Below the pieces are notes generated by a model. The model was not told where the DNA came from and made no database searches. It saw nothing but the letters and a program-made list of their open reading frames with translations. A stretch of DNA of 7,078 nt, taken from positions 1 through 7,078 of the forward strand of contig JAGRHW010000183.1 of the NCBI GenBank assembly GCA_020444765.1, read 5' to 3'. Numbering within the stretch: position 1 is the first letter of the stretch; each line of letters starts with the position of its first letter. Positions 1 through 6,655 of this stretch are shown here, piece by piece. The stretch is from Gammaproteobacteria bacterium. GTDB lineage: Bacteria; Pseudomonadota; Gammaproteobacteria; Granulosicoccales; Granulosicoccaceae. The translations under genes were made by a program, and so were the position numbers.

Positions 1-50
1 CGGGAATGCAGAATAGCGGCGGCGCCTGGCGGAGTATGCGTTGTTAATTC

Positions 51-81
51 AAAAACGGGCAAGTACTTTTCGTGCCGCCCG
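51..81 (-). terminator. Rho-independent terminator after the coiled-coil gene
   Basis: On the minus strand, seven bases after the TAA stop at 88-90, a 5-bp stem CGGGC/GCCCG (77-81 with 56-60) encloses a 16-base loop and is followed at once by TTTTT (51-55). This is the form of an intrinsic terminator for the two-gene envelope unit. The stem is short and the loop large, so efficiency is uncertain. Read on the plus strand, the same hairpin is followed a few bases later by an AT-rich stretch with six T (91-96), so it might also serve a convergent gene entering from the left. A plus-strand frame does end with TAA at 45-47, but too little of it is visible to call a gene. Confidence 0.6.
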
Positions 82-87
82 GTGAAA

Positions 88-681
88 TTATTTTTTGTTA
101 TTGCTTCCGCCGACGATATTCTTGATATTCGACCAGAGATTACCCATGGTGATTTCGACCGAGTTGTTGGGCTCCTCGGCGACATCGGCAATGGTTCTGT
201 CGCCGGTATCGATCATCGCGTCATCGTGTGCCGCCATGGTATCACCCGCCGGACTTGCATTAAAGGCATCGCTGTATTCGGCAACGGTCTTGTCAAACTC
301 CCCGGCTTGACCTTCAGCGTTTTCCATGCGCGCGAGTTCTTCATGAAACTGTTCGGTCTGGCTGAGTTTGAAGGACAATTGCGAGATTTCCTCTTGCGCC
401 AGCGCCAGTGCGCTGTTGTTTTTATCGATCGTCTCACGGAGCGCCTTGTTGTTGGTCGCCAGCCGCGTGACCTCCGCCCGCATTTTTTTGGCGGCTTCGG
501 CAAACTCGCTGACTTCCTGCTGGTGATACTTGTCCTGTACCTGCATTTTTTCCTGGTACTGATTTTCCGTCAGGCGGACCTTTTCGTCAGCCTTGATCGA
601 TCTGAGCATCCAGCCGGACAATAATCCCAGGGCGCCGGCGGCGATGAGAAACAAGGCGATCTGGGTAAGTAGGTAAGTCAT
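88..681 (-). CDS. Membrane-anchored coiled-coil protein, function unknown
   Basis: The 197-residue product is not assigned to a characterised family. Residues about 5-26 form one hydrophobic segment (TQIALFLIAAGALGLLSGW) followed by MLRSIK, which suggests an N-terminal inner-membrane anchor; by the positive-inside rule, whether the rest faces the cytoplasm or periplasm is not settled. Residues about 35-125 are rich in E, K, Q, A and L with heptad-like spacing and no proline, predicting a long coiled coil. Residues about 125-175 are acidic and look disordered. The tail (IKNIVGGSNNKK) is short and basic. The gene starts with ATG, 56 bases after the stop of the BON/OmpA gene on the same strand, with no clear terminator between, so the two are probably co-transcribed. 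The Shine-Dalgarno is weak (GGGA about 11 bases upstream). A scaffold or spacer role in the envelope is inferred only from this context. A plus-strand frame covering 82-624 is antisense and was not called. Confidence 0.8.
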   Translation of the reverse strand: MTYLLTQIALFLIAAGALGLLSGWMLRSIKADEKVRLTENQYQEKMQVQDKYHQQEVSEFAEAAKKMRAEVTRLATNNKALRETIDKNNSALALAQEEISQLSFKLSQTEQFHEELARMENAEGQAGEFDKTVAEYSDAFNASPAGDTMAAHDDAMIDTGDRTIADVAEEPNNSVEITMGNLWSNIKNIVGGSNNKK

Positions 682-737
682 AGTTTTATCATTCCCGGGT
701 TTTGTCCGTAACAGTACTTCAATCCCGACGGTGTACC

Positions 738-2312
738 CTAGTAGTTGATTTCTATTCGGCGGTTCAGGGCTCTGCCTTCAGGGCTTGCATTGTCGGCGAT
801 GGGGCGCGATTCACCATAACCGATCGCCGAAACCCTGTCCTTGTCGACGCCATTGCTGATCAGATAATCACGAACCGAGTTGGCCCGCAACTGACTCAAA
901 TACTGATTCCACTGATCATCGCCAGTCGCGTCGGTATGGCCGGCAACGATAATGGGAAAATCCGGAAACTCCTGAAGGAGTTGCGCGAGCTGATCAAGAA
1001 CGCCGGTGCTCGTCGGGTTGATATCCGAGCTGTTGGACTCAAACAGAATATCCTTGAGGTTGATTTGCGCGAGCCTGGCCTGCAGTTGCATGACCTTGTC
1101 TTCCGGCTCCACCTGCAGGATGACGATTTCATTTTTTGCGTCCAGGTGTTTCGCGACCTCTTCGGCGGCCTGGGTTTGCTGATCGGCAATTTCCTTGCTG
1201 CCGGCGGCGCCGGAAAAGGTCAGCGCGCCATGCTTGAGGGTGATTTTCGCCGATTCGAGTTTTTTCAGCCCCGGCAGCAGATCCAGCAGCTCGTCAAGCC
1301 AGTCGGCTTCACCGACTTTGTCGGAGACCAATAGCTGGTTGTCGATTTCGTCAGTGCCGTAGTGTGTCGACAGAGCGTTCAGAATCCGCTCGACCGACTT
1401 GTCCGTTGACAGTGTGCCTGTCAGCAGCAGTTTACCTTGACTCGCTTCCACGGTGATATCAGGCTCTTCGAGGGGTAAAAAGTTTTCCGCGGACTGCGCC
1501 GGTTCAACGATTTGTAGGGAAGACTCGACGGCCAGCACGTCCGGGTCTATGGCCGCCAGTCGTTGCTGGATGGTTTGCAGCGTTTCCTGCGAATCGACGT
1601 TGCCGGACAGGTTGAGTTTGCCGTCACGGATATCGAGCATCGCCGCGCCGATCAGCGGCAGGGACGTCAACACAGGCGCCAGTTCGTTCAGCCAGCCGGG
1701 GTCGGTGATGTTGTCGGCCTGCTTCAGCCGGTTGTCGATTTGCATCGCCGCCGAAAGGTCGTCCAGCGTCGTAGAAAGCGCGGTGGCATCGGCCAGTTCA
1801 CCCTCGATAATGAGATGCTCCCCGTCGCGCTGTAGCGAGAGGCTGGCCGGCGTCATAGCAAGCGGCGGCGCTTCGACGGCCTGTTCGGTGATTTCAGGCG
1901 CCGGTAGCGGGAGAAGTTCGATGGCGGGAGGGGTCTCGATCGGCGCGGGCGCGGGTTCGGGCTCCACCTTGCTGGCAGGTGTCGGGTTTGCCGGCGGATT
2001 CGCGTTGAGACTGATCGTCTGGCTGACCTTGCGCACACCGGGTATTTCGCCGACGGTCTTCACGGCCTGATCGATTTGCCGGGCGTCCGCGACGGCGCCG
2101 TGCAAGGTCATGTCGCGGCCGTCGGCCTCGACCTGCAGCGCCGTCAGCTTCTGACTGGCCAGAGCCTGACGGGATTTGTCGAGCAGATCCTGCTGAATCG
2201 CTGCAGGCCGGGTGAGCAGTGCGGCAATCAGGATAGCGGACAGGCCGATGAGGGCAACAGCCCACCAGAACGGGCTGCTATGACTGGGTTTTGCTGCTGT
2301 TGATTGACTCAT
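738..2312 (-). CDS. BON-domain and OmpA-domain peptidoglycan-binding envelope protein
   Basis: A 524-residue protein. Residues about 15-34 (FWWAVALIGLSAILIAALL) are a single uncleaved-looking membrane anchor, placing the rest in the periplasm. Residues 48-102 form a typical BON module ending in IPGVRKVSQTISL. Residues about 103-155 are a Pro/Ala/Glu-rich linker. Residues 158-270 and 286-402 are two copies of one BON-like unit, each with the signature IDN-x-L, then WL-x-EL and G-x-L-x-x-SG. The C-terminal OmpA domain (about 418-524) has HTDATG at 459-464, N469, the LSQLRA helix at 472-477 and NRRIEI at 517-522; D461 and R476 match the residues that in this family bind diaminopimelate of peptidoglycan. 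The layout recalls mycobacterial ArfA/OmpATb, which also joins an anchor, BON modules and an OmpA domain, but that is similarity of architecture, not proof of the same job. The start codon is ATG with a weak Shine-Dalgarno. It is the first gene of a likely two-gene operon. Confidence 0.9.
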   Translation of the reverse strand: MSQSTAAKPSHSSPFWWAVALIGLSAILIAALLTRPAAIQQDLLDKSRQALASQKLTALQVEADGRDMTLHGAVADARQIDQAVKTVGEIPGVRKVSQTISLNANPPANPTPASKVEPEPAPAPIETPPAIELLPLPAPEITEQAVEAPPLAMTPASLSLQRDGEHLIIEGELADATALSTTLDDLSAAMQIDNRLKQADNITDPGWLNELAPVLTSLPLIGAAMLDIRDGKLNLSGNVDSQETLQTIQQRLAAIDPDVLAVESSLQIVEPAQSAENFLPLEEPDITVEASQGKLLLTGTLSTDKSVERILNALSTHYGTDEIDNQLLVSDKVGEADWLDELLDLLPGLKKLESAKITLKHGALTFSGAAGSKEIADQQTQAAEEVAKHLDAKNEIVILQVEPEDKVMQLQARLAQINLKDILFESNSSDINPTSTGVLDQLAQLLQEFPDFPIIVAGHTDATGDDQWNQYLSQLRANSVRDYLISNGVDKDRVSAIGYGESRPIADNASPEGRALNRRIEINY

Positions 2313-2362
2313 TCCGACTCGGATCCGCGGGGCCTGCTTGCCTTTGCATGCTGGAACTCCCT

Positions 2363-2391
2363 ATTATGAAACGTCTTGTTGGCAATAATAA
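2363..2391 (-). promoter_or_regulatory. Weak candidate promoter for the BON/OmpA gene
   Basis: On the minus strand, CATAAT (2363-2368) matches the sigma-70 -10 consensus at 5 of 6 bases. The hexamer 17 bases upstream, TTATTA (2386-2391), matches -35 at only 3 of 6. Transcription would begin about 45 bases before the ATG at 2312. The position and the AT-rich surroundings are reasonable, but the poor -35 keeps this tentative. Confidence 0.3.
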
Positions 2392-2407
2392 TGAGATACG
2401 GTCAAAT
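2379..2407 (+). promoter_or_regulatory. Candidate promoter for thiN
   Basis: On the plus strand, TTGGCA (2379-2384) matches the -35 consensus at 5 of 6 bases. After a 17-base spacer, TCAAAT (2402-2407) matches -10 at 4 of 6. Transcription would start near 2414, leaving about 50 bases of leader before thiN. No TPP-riboswitch core (CTGAGA, CCTGATC, GCGTAGGGA) is present in this leader, so thiN is not under a riboswitch here. The candidate overlaps the minus-strand one, so only one RNA polymerase may fit at a time. Confidence 0.35.
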
Positions 2408-2465
2408 TTGCACTTTATTACAAACACTGGAATGACTTCGATGCTGATCGGCCCGGCCTGTCCCC

Positions 2466-3155
2466 GTGGAGATGATCCTGAATTCCGCAGATAAAAGCCT
2501 ATCGCGGGCGGTCGTTCTGGCAAACGGTCCGGTCGCCGACTATCCGGCACTTTCGCAACTGATTTTACCCGATGACGATATCGTTTGCGTCGATGGCGGT
2601 CTGCGTCATGCCGATGCGCTTGAACGCACACCGCGGGTCGTGATCGGCGATATGGACAGCATAGAGCAAGCCCGCCTGCGCGAAATTGCCGACCGGGTCG
2701 AGGTGCTGCGTTATCCCGCCGAAAAAGATGAAACCGACCTCGAGATCGCCTTGCACTGGGTAGCGTCCGCAGGCTTCGATCGGGCGCTGATCGCCGGCAT
2801 CAGCGGCGGTCGCCTGGATCATACGCTGGCCAATATTCATCTGCTGGCCCGTCACGAATGGCGCTTTGAGCTGTGTTTCTGGGAGCAGGGGCAATACGCC
2901 TGGCTGATTAATGGGGGTCAATCCGTGCAGCTCGATACACACAGCGGTTTTACCCTGAGTCTTTTGCCCCTGAGTGAAACGGTTACGGGTATATCAACAC
3001 GGGGCATGCAGTACCCGTTGAGTAACGCGCGACTGGCCTTTGGCAGCACCCGCGGCATCAGTAACGTCGTTCTGCAAAGCCCTGCGGCGGTGTCGGTGCA
3101 AAGCGGCAAGCTGCTGGTGATCGTCACGCCGCCCGGACCCGATCGCCTGGACTGA
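2466..3155 (+). CDS. thiN: Thiamine pyrophosphokinase
   Basis: Cytosolic enzyme that transfers pyrophosphate from ATP to thiamine, giving thiamine pyrophosphate (TPP) and AMP. The 229-residue length fits bacterial members of the family. Visible family motifs in order: AVVLANG (15-21), CVDGGLRHA (41-49), GDMDS (61-65), KDETDLEIAL (87-96), and GGRLDHTLANI (114-124), which carry the conserved acidic and substrate-contacting residues. The C-terminal thiamine-binding domain shows the usual pattern, RGMQYPLSNARL (179-190) then GSTRGISN (193-200). The start is GTG at 2466; an ATG two codons later (2472) is equally possible, and an in-frame stop at 2445-2447 excludes anything longer. Neither start has a well-spaced Shine-Dalgarno: GGAG touches the ATG directly. 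It converges on thiQ with stop codons abutting (TGA at 3153-3155, then the reverse of TAA at 3156-3158). Its role is to activate thiamine brought in by the neighbouring importer. E. coli lacks this one-step enzyme and uses ThiK plus ThiL instead. Confidence 0.93.
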   Translation: MEMILNSADKSLSRAVVLANGPVADYPALSQLILPDDDIVCVDGGLRHADALERTPRVVIGDMDSIEQARLREIADRVEVLRYPAEKDETDLEIALHWVASAGFDRALIAGISGGRLDHTLANIHLLARHEWRFELCFWEQGQYAWLINGGQSVQLDTHSGFTLSLLPLSETVTGISTRGMQYPLSNARLAFGSTRGISNVVLQSPAAVSVQSGKLLVIVTPPGPDRLD

Positions 3156-3785
3156 TTAGCGTATCCTGCCGTTTTCGATGTACAGCAGGCGTGCGCCGAG
3201 CAAATCGGCATCCTGCCTGTTGTGCGTGACCATCAATGTACAAAGCTGTTTCTCATCCAGCACCCGGCGTGTCAGCTGAAGCATTTCCAGGCGGGTTGCC
3301 TCATCAAGAGAGCTGTATGGTTCATCGAGTAATAATACAGGTTTGTCTCTTAGCAGGCAGCGGGCGAGAGCGGCGCGTTGCGCCTGGCCGCCGCTCAGTT
3401 GCGCGGGTTTTCGGCGCTCAAATCCCGCCAGGCCGACGGCTTGAAGTGATTCGCTGATACGCTGACGCGCTGACTCGTCGAGTTTCAGGCCCGGATGAAG
3501 ACCAAGTCCGAGGTTATCGGCGATATTCAGATGGGCAAACAGATTATGATCCTGAAACAGGCTGGTGACCGGTCTTGCAGAAGGCGGCAGTTGTGTAATG
3601 TCCTGCTCTTCCCAGAGAACCCGGCCGGAGTCCGCGCGGATAAAACCGCCGATCAGGTTCAGCAGGGTACTTTTACCCGATCCGCTTTCGCCGAGAATGG
3701 CCGTGCATTGGCCGGCTTCGGCATTCAGGCTGAACGAAAAATTCGTCTCTCCGAGAGTGACCGCAAGCGCATCAAGCGTCAACAT
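3156..3785 (-). CDS. thiQ: Thiamine/TPP ABC transporter ATP-binding protein
   Basis: The ATPase that powers thiamine, TMP and TPP import, working as a dimer on the cytoplasmic face of ThiP. All ABC motifs are intact in its 209 residues: Walker A GESGSGKST (32-40), Q-loop Q78 in SLFQDHNLF, signature LSGGQ (130-134), Walker B PVLLLDEP (149-156) with catalytic E155, D-loop SSLD (158-161) and switch histidine H188 in MVTHNRQDA. The short length, with no regulatory C-terminal domain, is typical of ThiQ. Assignment to thiamine rather than another solute rests mainly on its neighbours thiP and thiB. The ATG start lies inside the end of thiP (14-base overlap) and has a good Shine-Dalgarno, GGAG, 8 bases upstream, so translation is probably coupled but can also begin on its own. 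It is the last gene of the operon; no terminator hairpin is evident after its stop, where thiN ends on the other strand. Confidence 0.95.
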   Translation of the reverse strand: MLTLDALAVTLGETNFSFSLNAEAGQCTAILGESGSGKSTLLNLIGGFIRADSGRVLWEEQDITQLPPSARPVTSLFQDHNLFAHLNIADNLGLGLHPGLKLDESARQRISESLQAVGLAGFERRKPAQLSGGQAQRAALARCLLRDKPVLLLDEPYSSLDEATRLEMLQLTRRVLDEKQLCTLMVTHNRQDADLLGARLLYIENGRIR

Positions 3786-5421
3786 GCGTCAGCTCCGGAG
3801 CGCGGTTTCCGCCAACCAGTATTTCCAGCAGCCAGAAAAGCAGCAGACAAAAAAGCAGCAACAGCAGGGCGATCACAGCCGCCTCCTGCAATCGGTAAGA
3901 GCCCATGTTCTGATACAGCAAAAGCGGCAGGGTACGCACGTCCTGCGAGCCGAACAGGGCAATCACCGTCAGATCGCCAGCGGCCAGTGTGCTGCTGAAG
4001 GCCAGTGCCAGTCCGAACGGCTTGCGCAGCAAGGGCCATTCGACGATACGCAGGCGATTGAGGCCCTCAATTCCCAGCGCACTGCACAGCCGGTCGTTGC
4101 TCAAGGCCGCATCGAGCATCGGATTTTCCAGCACGCGGATGGCAAAAGGCAAACCCATCAGCGCATTGATCAGCACCGTCAGAACCAGGGCGAGAGCAAA
4201 CACATCGGCAAAATCACGCAGTAACAGAAACAGTCCGGTGCCCAGCGCCAGCGGTGGAATAACCAGTATAAAGGAGCCGCTCAGCTCGACCAGTCGACCG
4301 CTGAAATGCAAGCCGAGCCGGGTTCGCAGATGTACGCTGGTGATCAGCAGTCCGCAGGCCAGCAGCACTGCCAGTGAACCGGCCAAGAGCGACACGAGCA
4401 GTGTGTTGGTGGCGGCCTGCCAGAAGCTGTTGTCTTGCAGAACGTTCACCAGCTTTGTGTTGAGCCCGGCCTGAAAGATTGCCGTGATTGGCAGACAAAC
4501 CAGAACCGCTACAAGCCCGATCATCATGAAGTCGAACAACCTGGCGCCCAGGGTTTCGCCATCCCGGCGTCGATACAGTCTGCCGCGACTTTGGCTGATG
4601 ACCGGCGCCTTGCCGAAACGGGCGCTGAAAAGAATCAGCGCCAGACACAGGCCCATCTGAATCAATGCAAGTCCGACGGCGTTGTCCAGATTAAACTCGA
4701 ATCTGAGTGCCTGGTAAATGGCGACTTCGATGGTTGTCGCGCCGGGGCCGCCGCCCAGCGTCATGACAATTGCAAAGCTGGTAAAGCACAGGCTGAATAC
4801 CAGCAGGGCGATGCCGGGTAAGGTGCTGCGGATGACCGGCCACTGAATGAGCCTCAAACTGTTGAACGAGGTAATACCGAGCTGACTCGCCAGACGCCAG
4901 TTCTCGGCGGGAATTTTTTCCAGCGCGTTGAGTATGATGCGGGCACTGAGCGGCAGATTGAAAAAAACATGCGCAATCAGGATGCCGGTGAGGCCGTAGA
5001 TGGAAAAGTTTCCCTGTATGCCGCTTGCCGCCAGCCATTGCTTCAGCCAGCCGTTGTTGCCGAAAATGGCGATGATGCCGAACACGCCGACCACGGTTGG
5101 AATGATCAACGACATACTGAACAGGCGGATCAGCAGTTGACGGCCGAAAAAGTCAGCCTGCCGCGCCAGCGAAAATGCAACAGGAATCGACAAACCGACC
5201 GCCAGCAGAGTTGAAAGCGATGCTTGCCAAAGGCTGAACGAGACGACATTCCGGATGTAACTGTTTTGCAAAAGCGTACCGAAATGCAGCTCGTTGACAC
5301 TGCCAAGCAGGGCGGCCAACGGCAGGCCGATCAGTAGCAGTAAACCCATAATGGCCACCGTACCCGGCAGCCACCAATTTAAGGGCTTGTAGTAAGAATT
5401 GCGTGCTATCGGACTAGTCAC
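3772..5421 (-). CDS. thiP: Thiamine/TPP ABC transporter permease
   Basis: Inner-membrane channel of the thiamine importer, a fused double permease of 549 residues with two MetI-like halves, as in E. coli ThiP. About twelve hydrophobic segments can be read, for example near residues 19-41, 60-85, 97-120, 141-160, 200-222, 248-266, 296-318, 338-361, 380-401, 406-427, 470-490 and 511-536. Each half has a cytoplasmic EAA-type coupling loop that contacts ThiQ: residues about 164-203 (with LASQLGI and WPVIRSTLPG) and about 429-470 (with CSALGI and WPLLRKPFG). A charged loop near 271-292 (RGRLYRRRDGE) joins the halves. The start is GTG at 5421, overlapping the end of thiB by 8 bases (GTGACTAG); there is no strong Shine-Dalgarno, so coupling to thiB translation is likely. 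The next in-frame ATG is codon 25, inside the first membrane segment, which argues against a later start. Confidence 0.95.
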   Translation of the reverse strand: MTSPIARNSYYKPLNWWLPGTVAIMGLLLLIGLPLAALLGSVNELHFGTLLQNSYIRNVVSFSLWQASLSTLLAVGLSIPVAFSLARQADFFGRQLLIRLFSMSLIIPTVVGVFGIIAIFGNNGWLKQWLAASGIQGNFSIYGLTGILIAHVFFNLPLSARIILNALEKIPAENWRLASQLGITSFNSLRLIQWPVIRSTLPGIALLVFSLCFTSFAIVMTLGGGPGATTIEVAIYQALRFEFNLDNAVGLALIQMGLCLALILFSARFGKAPVISQSRGRLYRRRDGETLGARLFDFMMIGLVAVLVCLPITAIFQAGLNTKLVNVLQDNSFWQAATNTLLVSLLAGSLAVLLACGLLITSVHLRTRLGLHFSGRLVELSGSFILVIPPLALGTGLFLLLRDFADVFALALVLTVLINALMGLPFAIRVLENPMLDAALSNDRLCSALGIEGLNRLRIVEWPLLRKPFGLALAFSSTLAAGDLTVIALFGSQDVRTLPLLLYQNMGSYRLQEAAVIALLLLLFCLLLFWLLEILVGGNRAPELTHVDA

Positions 5422-6424
5422 TCATGACATCGAGCCATTCATCAATCCAGGCTTTTTTATTTTCGCGGATTTCCATAGGGGAAAACTGCAAGGTGGATGC
5501 GGGCTTGATCAGCGTGTCGAATTCGGTCGGCAGTTGCTCACCGATATCGATGACCGGATACATGACGTTGGTCAGCGGCAGGGTCTCCTGGAAATCCTCA
5601 CTGAGAATGAATTGCAGAAATTGACGGCCAAGTTCCTTGTTTTTACTGTTTTTCAACAAAGCGGCAAGTTCTATCTGCAAGTAGTGCCCTTCGGAAAAGC
5701 CGGCCGCCTGGTAACGCTCGGTTTTATCTATCGCCATGTGATAACCCGGCGAAGTGTTGTAGCTTAAAACCATTGGCGCTTCGCCGTTCATAAACAGGGA
5801 AAAGTATGCCTCGCTCCAGCCTTTGGTTACCGAAACGATTTTTTTACGCAGTTTGATCCAGGCTTGCGTTGCCTGATCGCCGTAAACACTCTTGACCCAC
5901 AACAGCAGTCCGAGTCCCGGTGTACTGGTGCGAGGGTCCTGCACGATGATTTTCAGGCTGTCCGGCGCATCGACCAGTTCTTTAAGGCTTTTTGGCGGAT
6001 TCTCGAGTTTTTCCGTGTCATAGACGAAAGCGAAATAGCCGTAGTCATAGGGTACGAACAGGTCTGATTTCCATTCAATCGGTAAATCGAGTGCGGACAA
6101 GTCAGTGCCGGCAGACTCCAGCAAGCCGGAAGCCTGTGCCTCGGCCATCAGGTTGTTATCCAGCCCGAGCACGATATCCGCCTTGCTGGAGGCACCTTCG
6201 AGTCTGACCCGGTTAAGAATACCGGCGCTGCTGTCGAGTGCGACAAATTCAATGCTGCAACCGCCGCATTGCGTTTCGAAAGCGTCTTTTATTTTCGGGC
6301 CGGGACCGTATTCCGACGTAAAGGAATCATAGGTGTAGATGACCAGCGTCGACGGCTCGGACAACGCGGCGCGCGTCGTGAGCAGGGCCATGGTGGCGAA
6401 AAGAACAGATAACAGAGATCGCAT
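5414..6424 (-). CDS. thiB: Thiamine/TPP periplasmic binding protein
   Basis: Soluble periplasmic receptor (also called TbpA) that binds thiamine, TMP and TPP and hands them to ThiPQ. From ATG at 6424 the product has 336 residues. It begins with a Sec signal peptide (MRSLLSVLFATMALLTTRAA), probably cleaved after ALS at residue 22. Strong family blocks, close to E. coli ThiB as I recall it, are VIYTYDSFTSEYGPGP (28-43), SKADIVLGLDNNL (80-92), FVPYDYGYFAFVYD (123-136), QDPRTSTPGLGLLLW (162-176), VTKGWSEAY (199-207), SYNTSPGYH (221-229) and FSEGHYLQIE (243-252). A frame continues upstream to GTG at 6509-6511, but that start would put 29 unlike residues before the signal peptide, so the ATG is preferred. 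A GGGA lies 9 bases upstream as Shine-Dalgarno. Residues 53-56 read CGGC, a possible disulfide. First gene of thiBPQ, behind a TPP riboswitch, so expression should fall when TPP is plentiful. Confidence 0.96.
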   Translation of the reverse strand: MRSLLSVLFATMALLTTRAALSEPSTLVIYTYDSFTSEYGPGPKIKDAFETQCGGCSIEFVALDSSAGILNRVRLEGASSKADIVLGLDNNLMAEAQASGLLESAGTDLSALDLPIEWKSDLFVPYDYGYFAFVYDTEKLENPPKSLKELVDAPDSLKIIVQDPRTSTPGLGLLLWVKSVYGDQATQAWIKLRKKIVSVTKGWSEAYFSLFMNGEAPMVLSYNTSPGYHMAIDKTERYQAAGFSEGHYLQIELAALLKNSKNKELGRQFLQFILSEDFQETLPLTNVMYPVIDIGEQLPTEFDTLIKPASTLQFSPMEIRENKKAWIDEWLDVMSD

Positions 6425-6431
6425 GTCCGGA

Positions 6432-6473
6432 TTTCCCGTGGTGTTTACAGAGTCAGGGACAAATCCACGGAAA
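6432..6473 (-). promoter_or_regulatory. Hairpin that could mask the thiB ribosome binding site
   Basis: In the thiB leader RNA, TTTCCGTGG (6465-6473) can pair with CCACGGGAAA (6432-6441), nine pairs with one bulged G and a 23-base loop. The 3' arm contains the GGGA (6434-6437) that is the best Shine-Dalgarno for thiB. It is a natural candidate for the translational expression platform of the TPP riboswitch. No T run follows, so it is not a terminator. How ligand binding would switch this hairpin on or off is not visible from the sequence. Confidence 0.45.
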
Positions 6474-6523
6474 GCTTGTCGGATAAATCGATAAACGGGG
6501 GGACGGAGCACTGATTGTTCAAG

Positions 6524-6641
6524 CTCAAATCCCTACGCCGGTATTACCCGGATCAGGTTCTGCGGGTTGTCCATCGCTGCCGGCCGGTCTATCGGCTGTC
6601 AGCGGCGGATTCTCTCAGCCTGCGAAAGGCACCCCGTTGAG
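6524..6641 (-). promoter_or_regulatory. TPP riboswitch (THI box) controlling thiBPQ
   Basis: The minus strand carries the full conserved aptamer: GGGGTGCC at the P2/P3 start, CTGAGA (6613-6618) of the pyrimidine-binding loop, CCTGATC (6551-6557), GGGTAATACCGG, and the 3' element GCGTAGGGA (6530-6538). P1 closes with CTCAA (6637-6641) pairing with TTGAG (6524-6528). Between CTGAGA and the ACCC of P2 lies an insertion with an extra stem, CGCTG/CAGCG (6575-6579 with 6600-6604) with inner GCCG/CGGC, i.e. the optional P3a arm; this makes the element longer than the E. coli thiM aptamer. The riboswitch is about 100 bases upstream of thiB and just after the predicted transcription start. Known members bind TPP and lower expression of thiamine genes; repression of import when TPP is high is the expected effect here. 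Confidence 0.97.
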
Positions 6642-6655
6642 TTGTCTTAGCGCAC

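Noticed and set aside
1..47. End of a possible plus-strand gene, with a frame closing at TAA 45-47
   Set aside because: Only about 14 codons are visible and they match nothing recognisable. A convergent gene sharing the hairpin at 51-81 is possible but cannot be supported from this window.
82..624. Plus-strand open frame of 180 codons opposite the coiled-coil gene
   Set aside because: It is antisense to a gene with clear membrane and coiled-coil structure, begins at a GTG without a ribosome binding site, and shows no recognisable domain.
702..1334. Plus-strand open frame of 210 codons opposite the OmpA domain
   Set aside because: The minus strand here encodes unmistakable OmpA and BON motifs; the plus frame is a by-product of codon bias and has no recognisable family.
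2400..2410. TTGACC on the minus strand as a strong -35 for the BON/OmpA gene
   Set aside because: No acceptable -10 hexamer lies 16-19 bases downstream (CCAACA at 17), so the motif does not make a promoter.
2403..2410. CAAATTTG palindrome in the divergent spacer
   Set aside because: An 8-base AT-rich palindrome is common by chance and no second copy or known operator match was seen.
3495..4474. Several overlapping plus-strand frames opposite thiQ and thiP
   Set aside because: They are rich in Q, R and S, lack ribosome binding sites and domains, and lie opposite genes with complete ABC transporter motifs.
3156..6424. Possible frameshifts at the thiQ/thiP (14-base) and thiP/thiB (8-base) overlaps
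   Set aside because: All three proteins are full length with complete N- and C-terminal family features; short overlaps are normal in this operon and point to coupled translation.
6425..6511. N-terminal extension of thiB starting with GTG at 6511
   Set aside because: It adds 29 residues (many R, P and F) in front of a well-formed signal peptide, lies in the leader between the riboswitch and the masking hairpin, and has no family support. ATG at 6424 is the better start.
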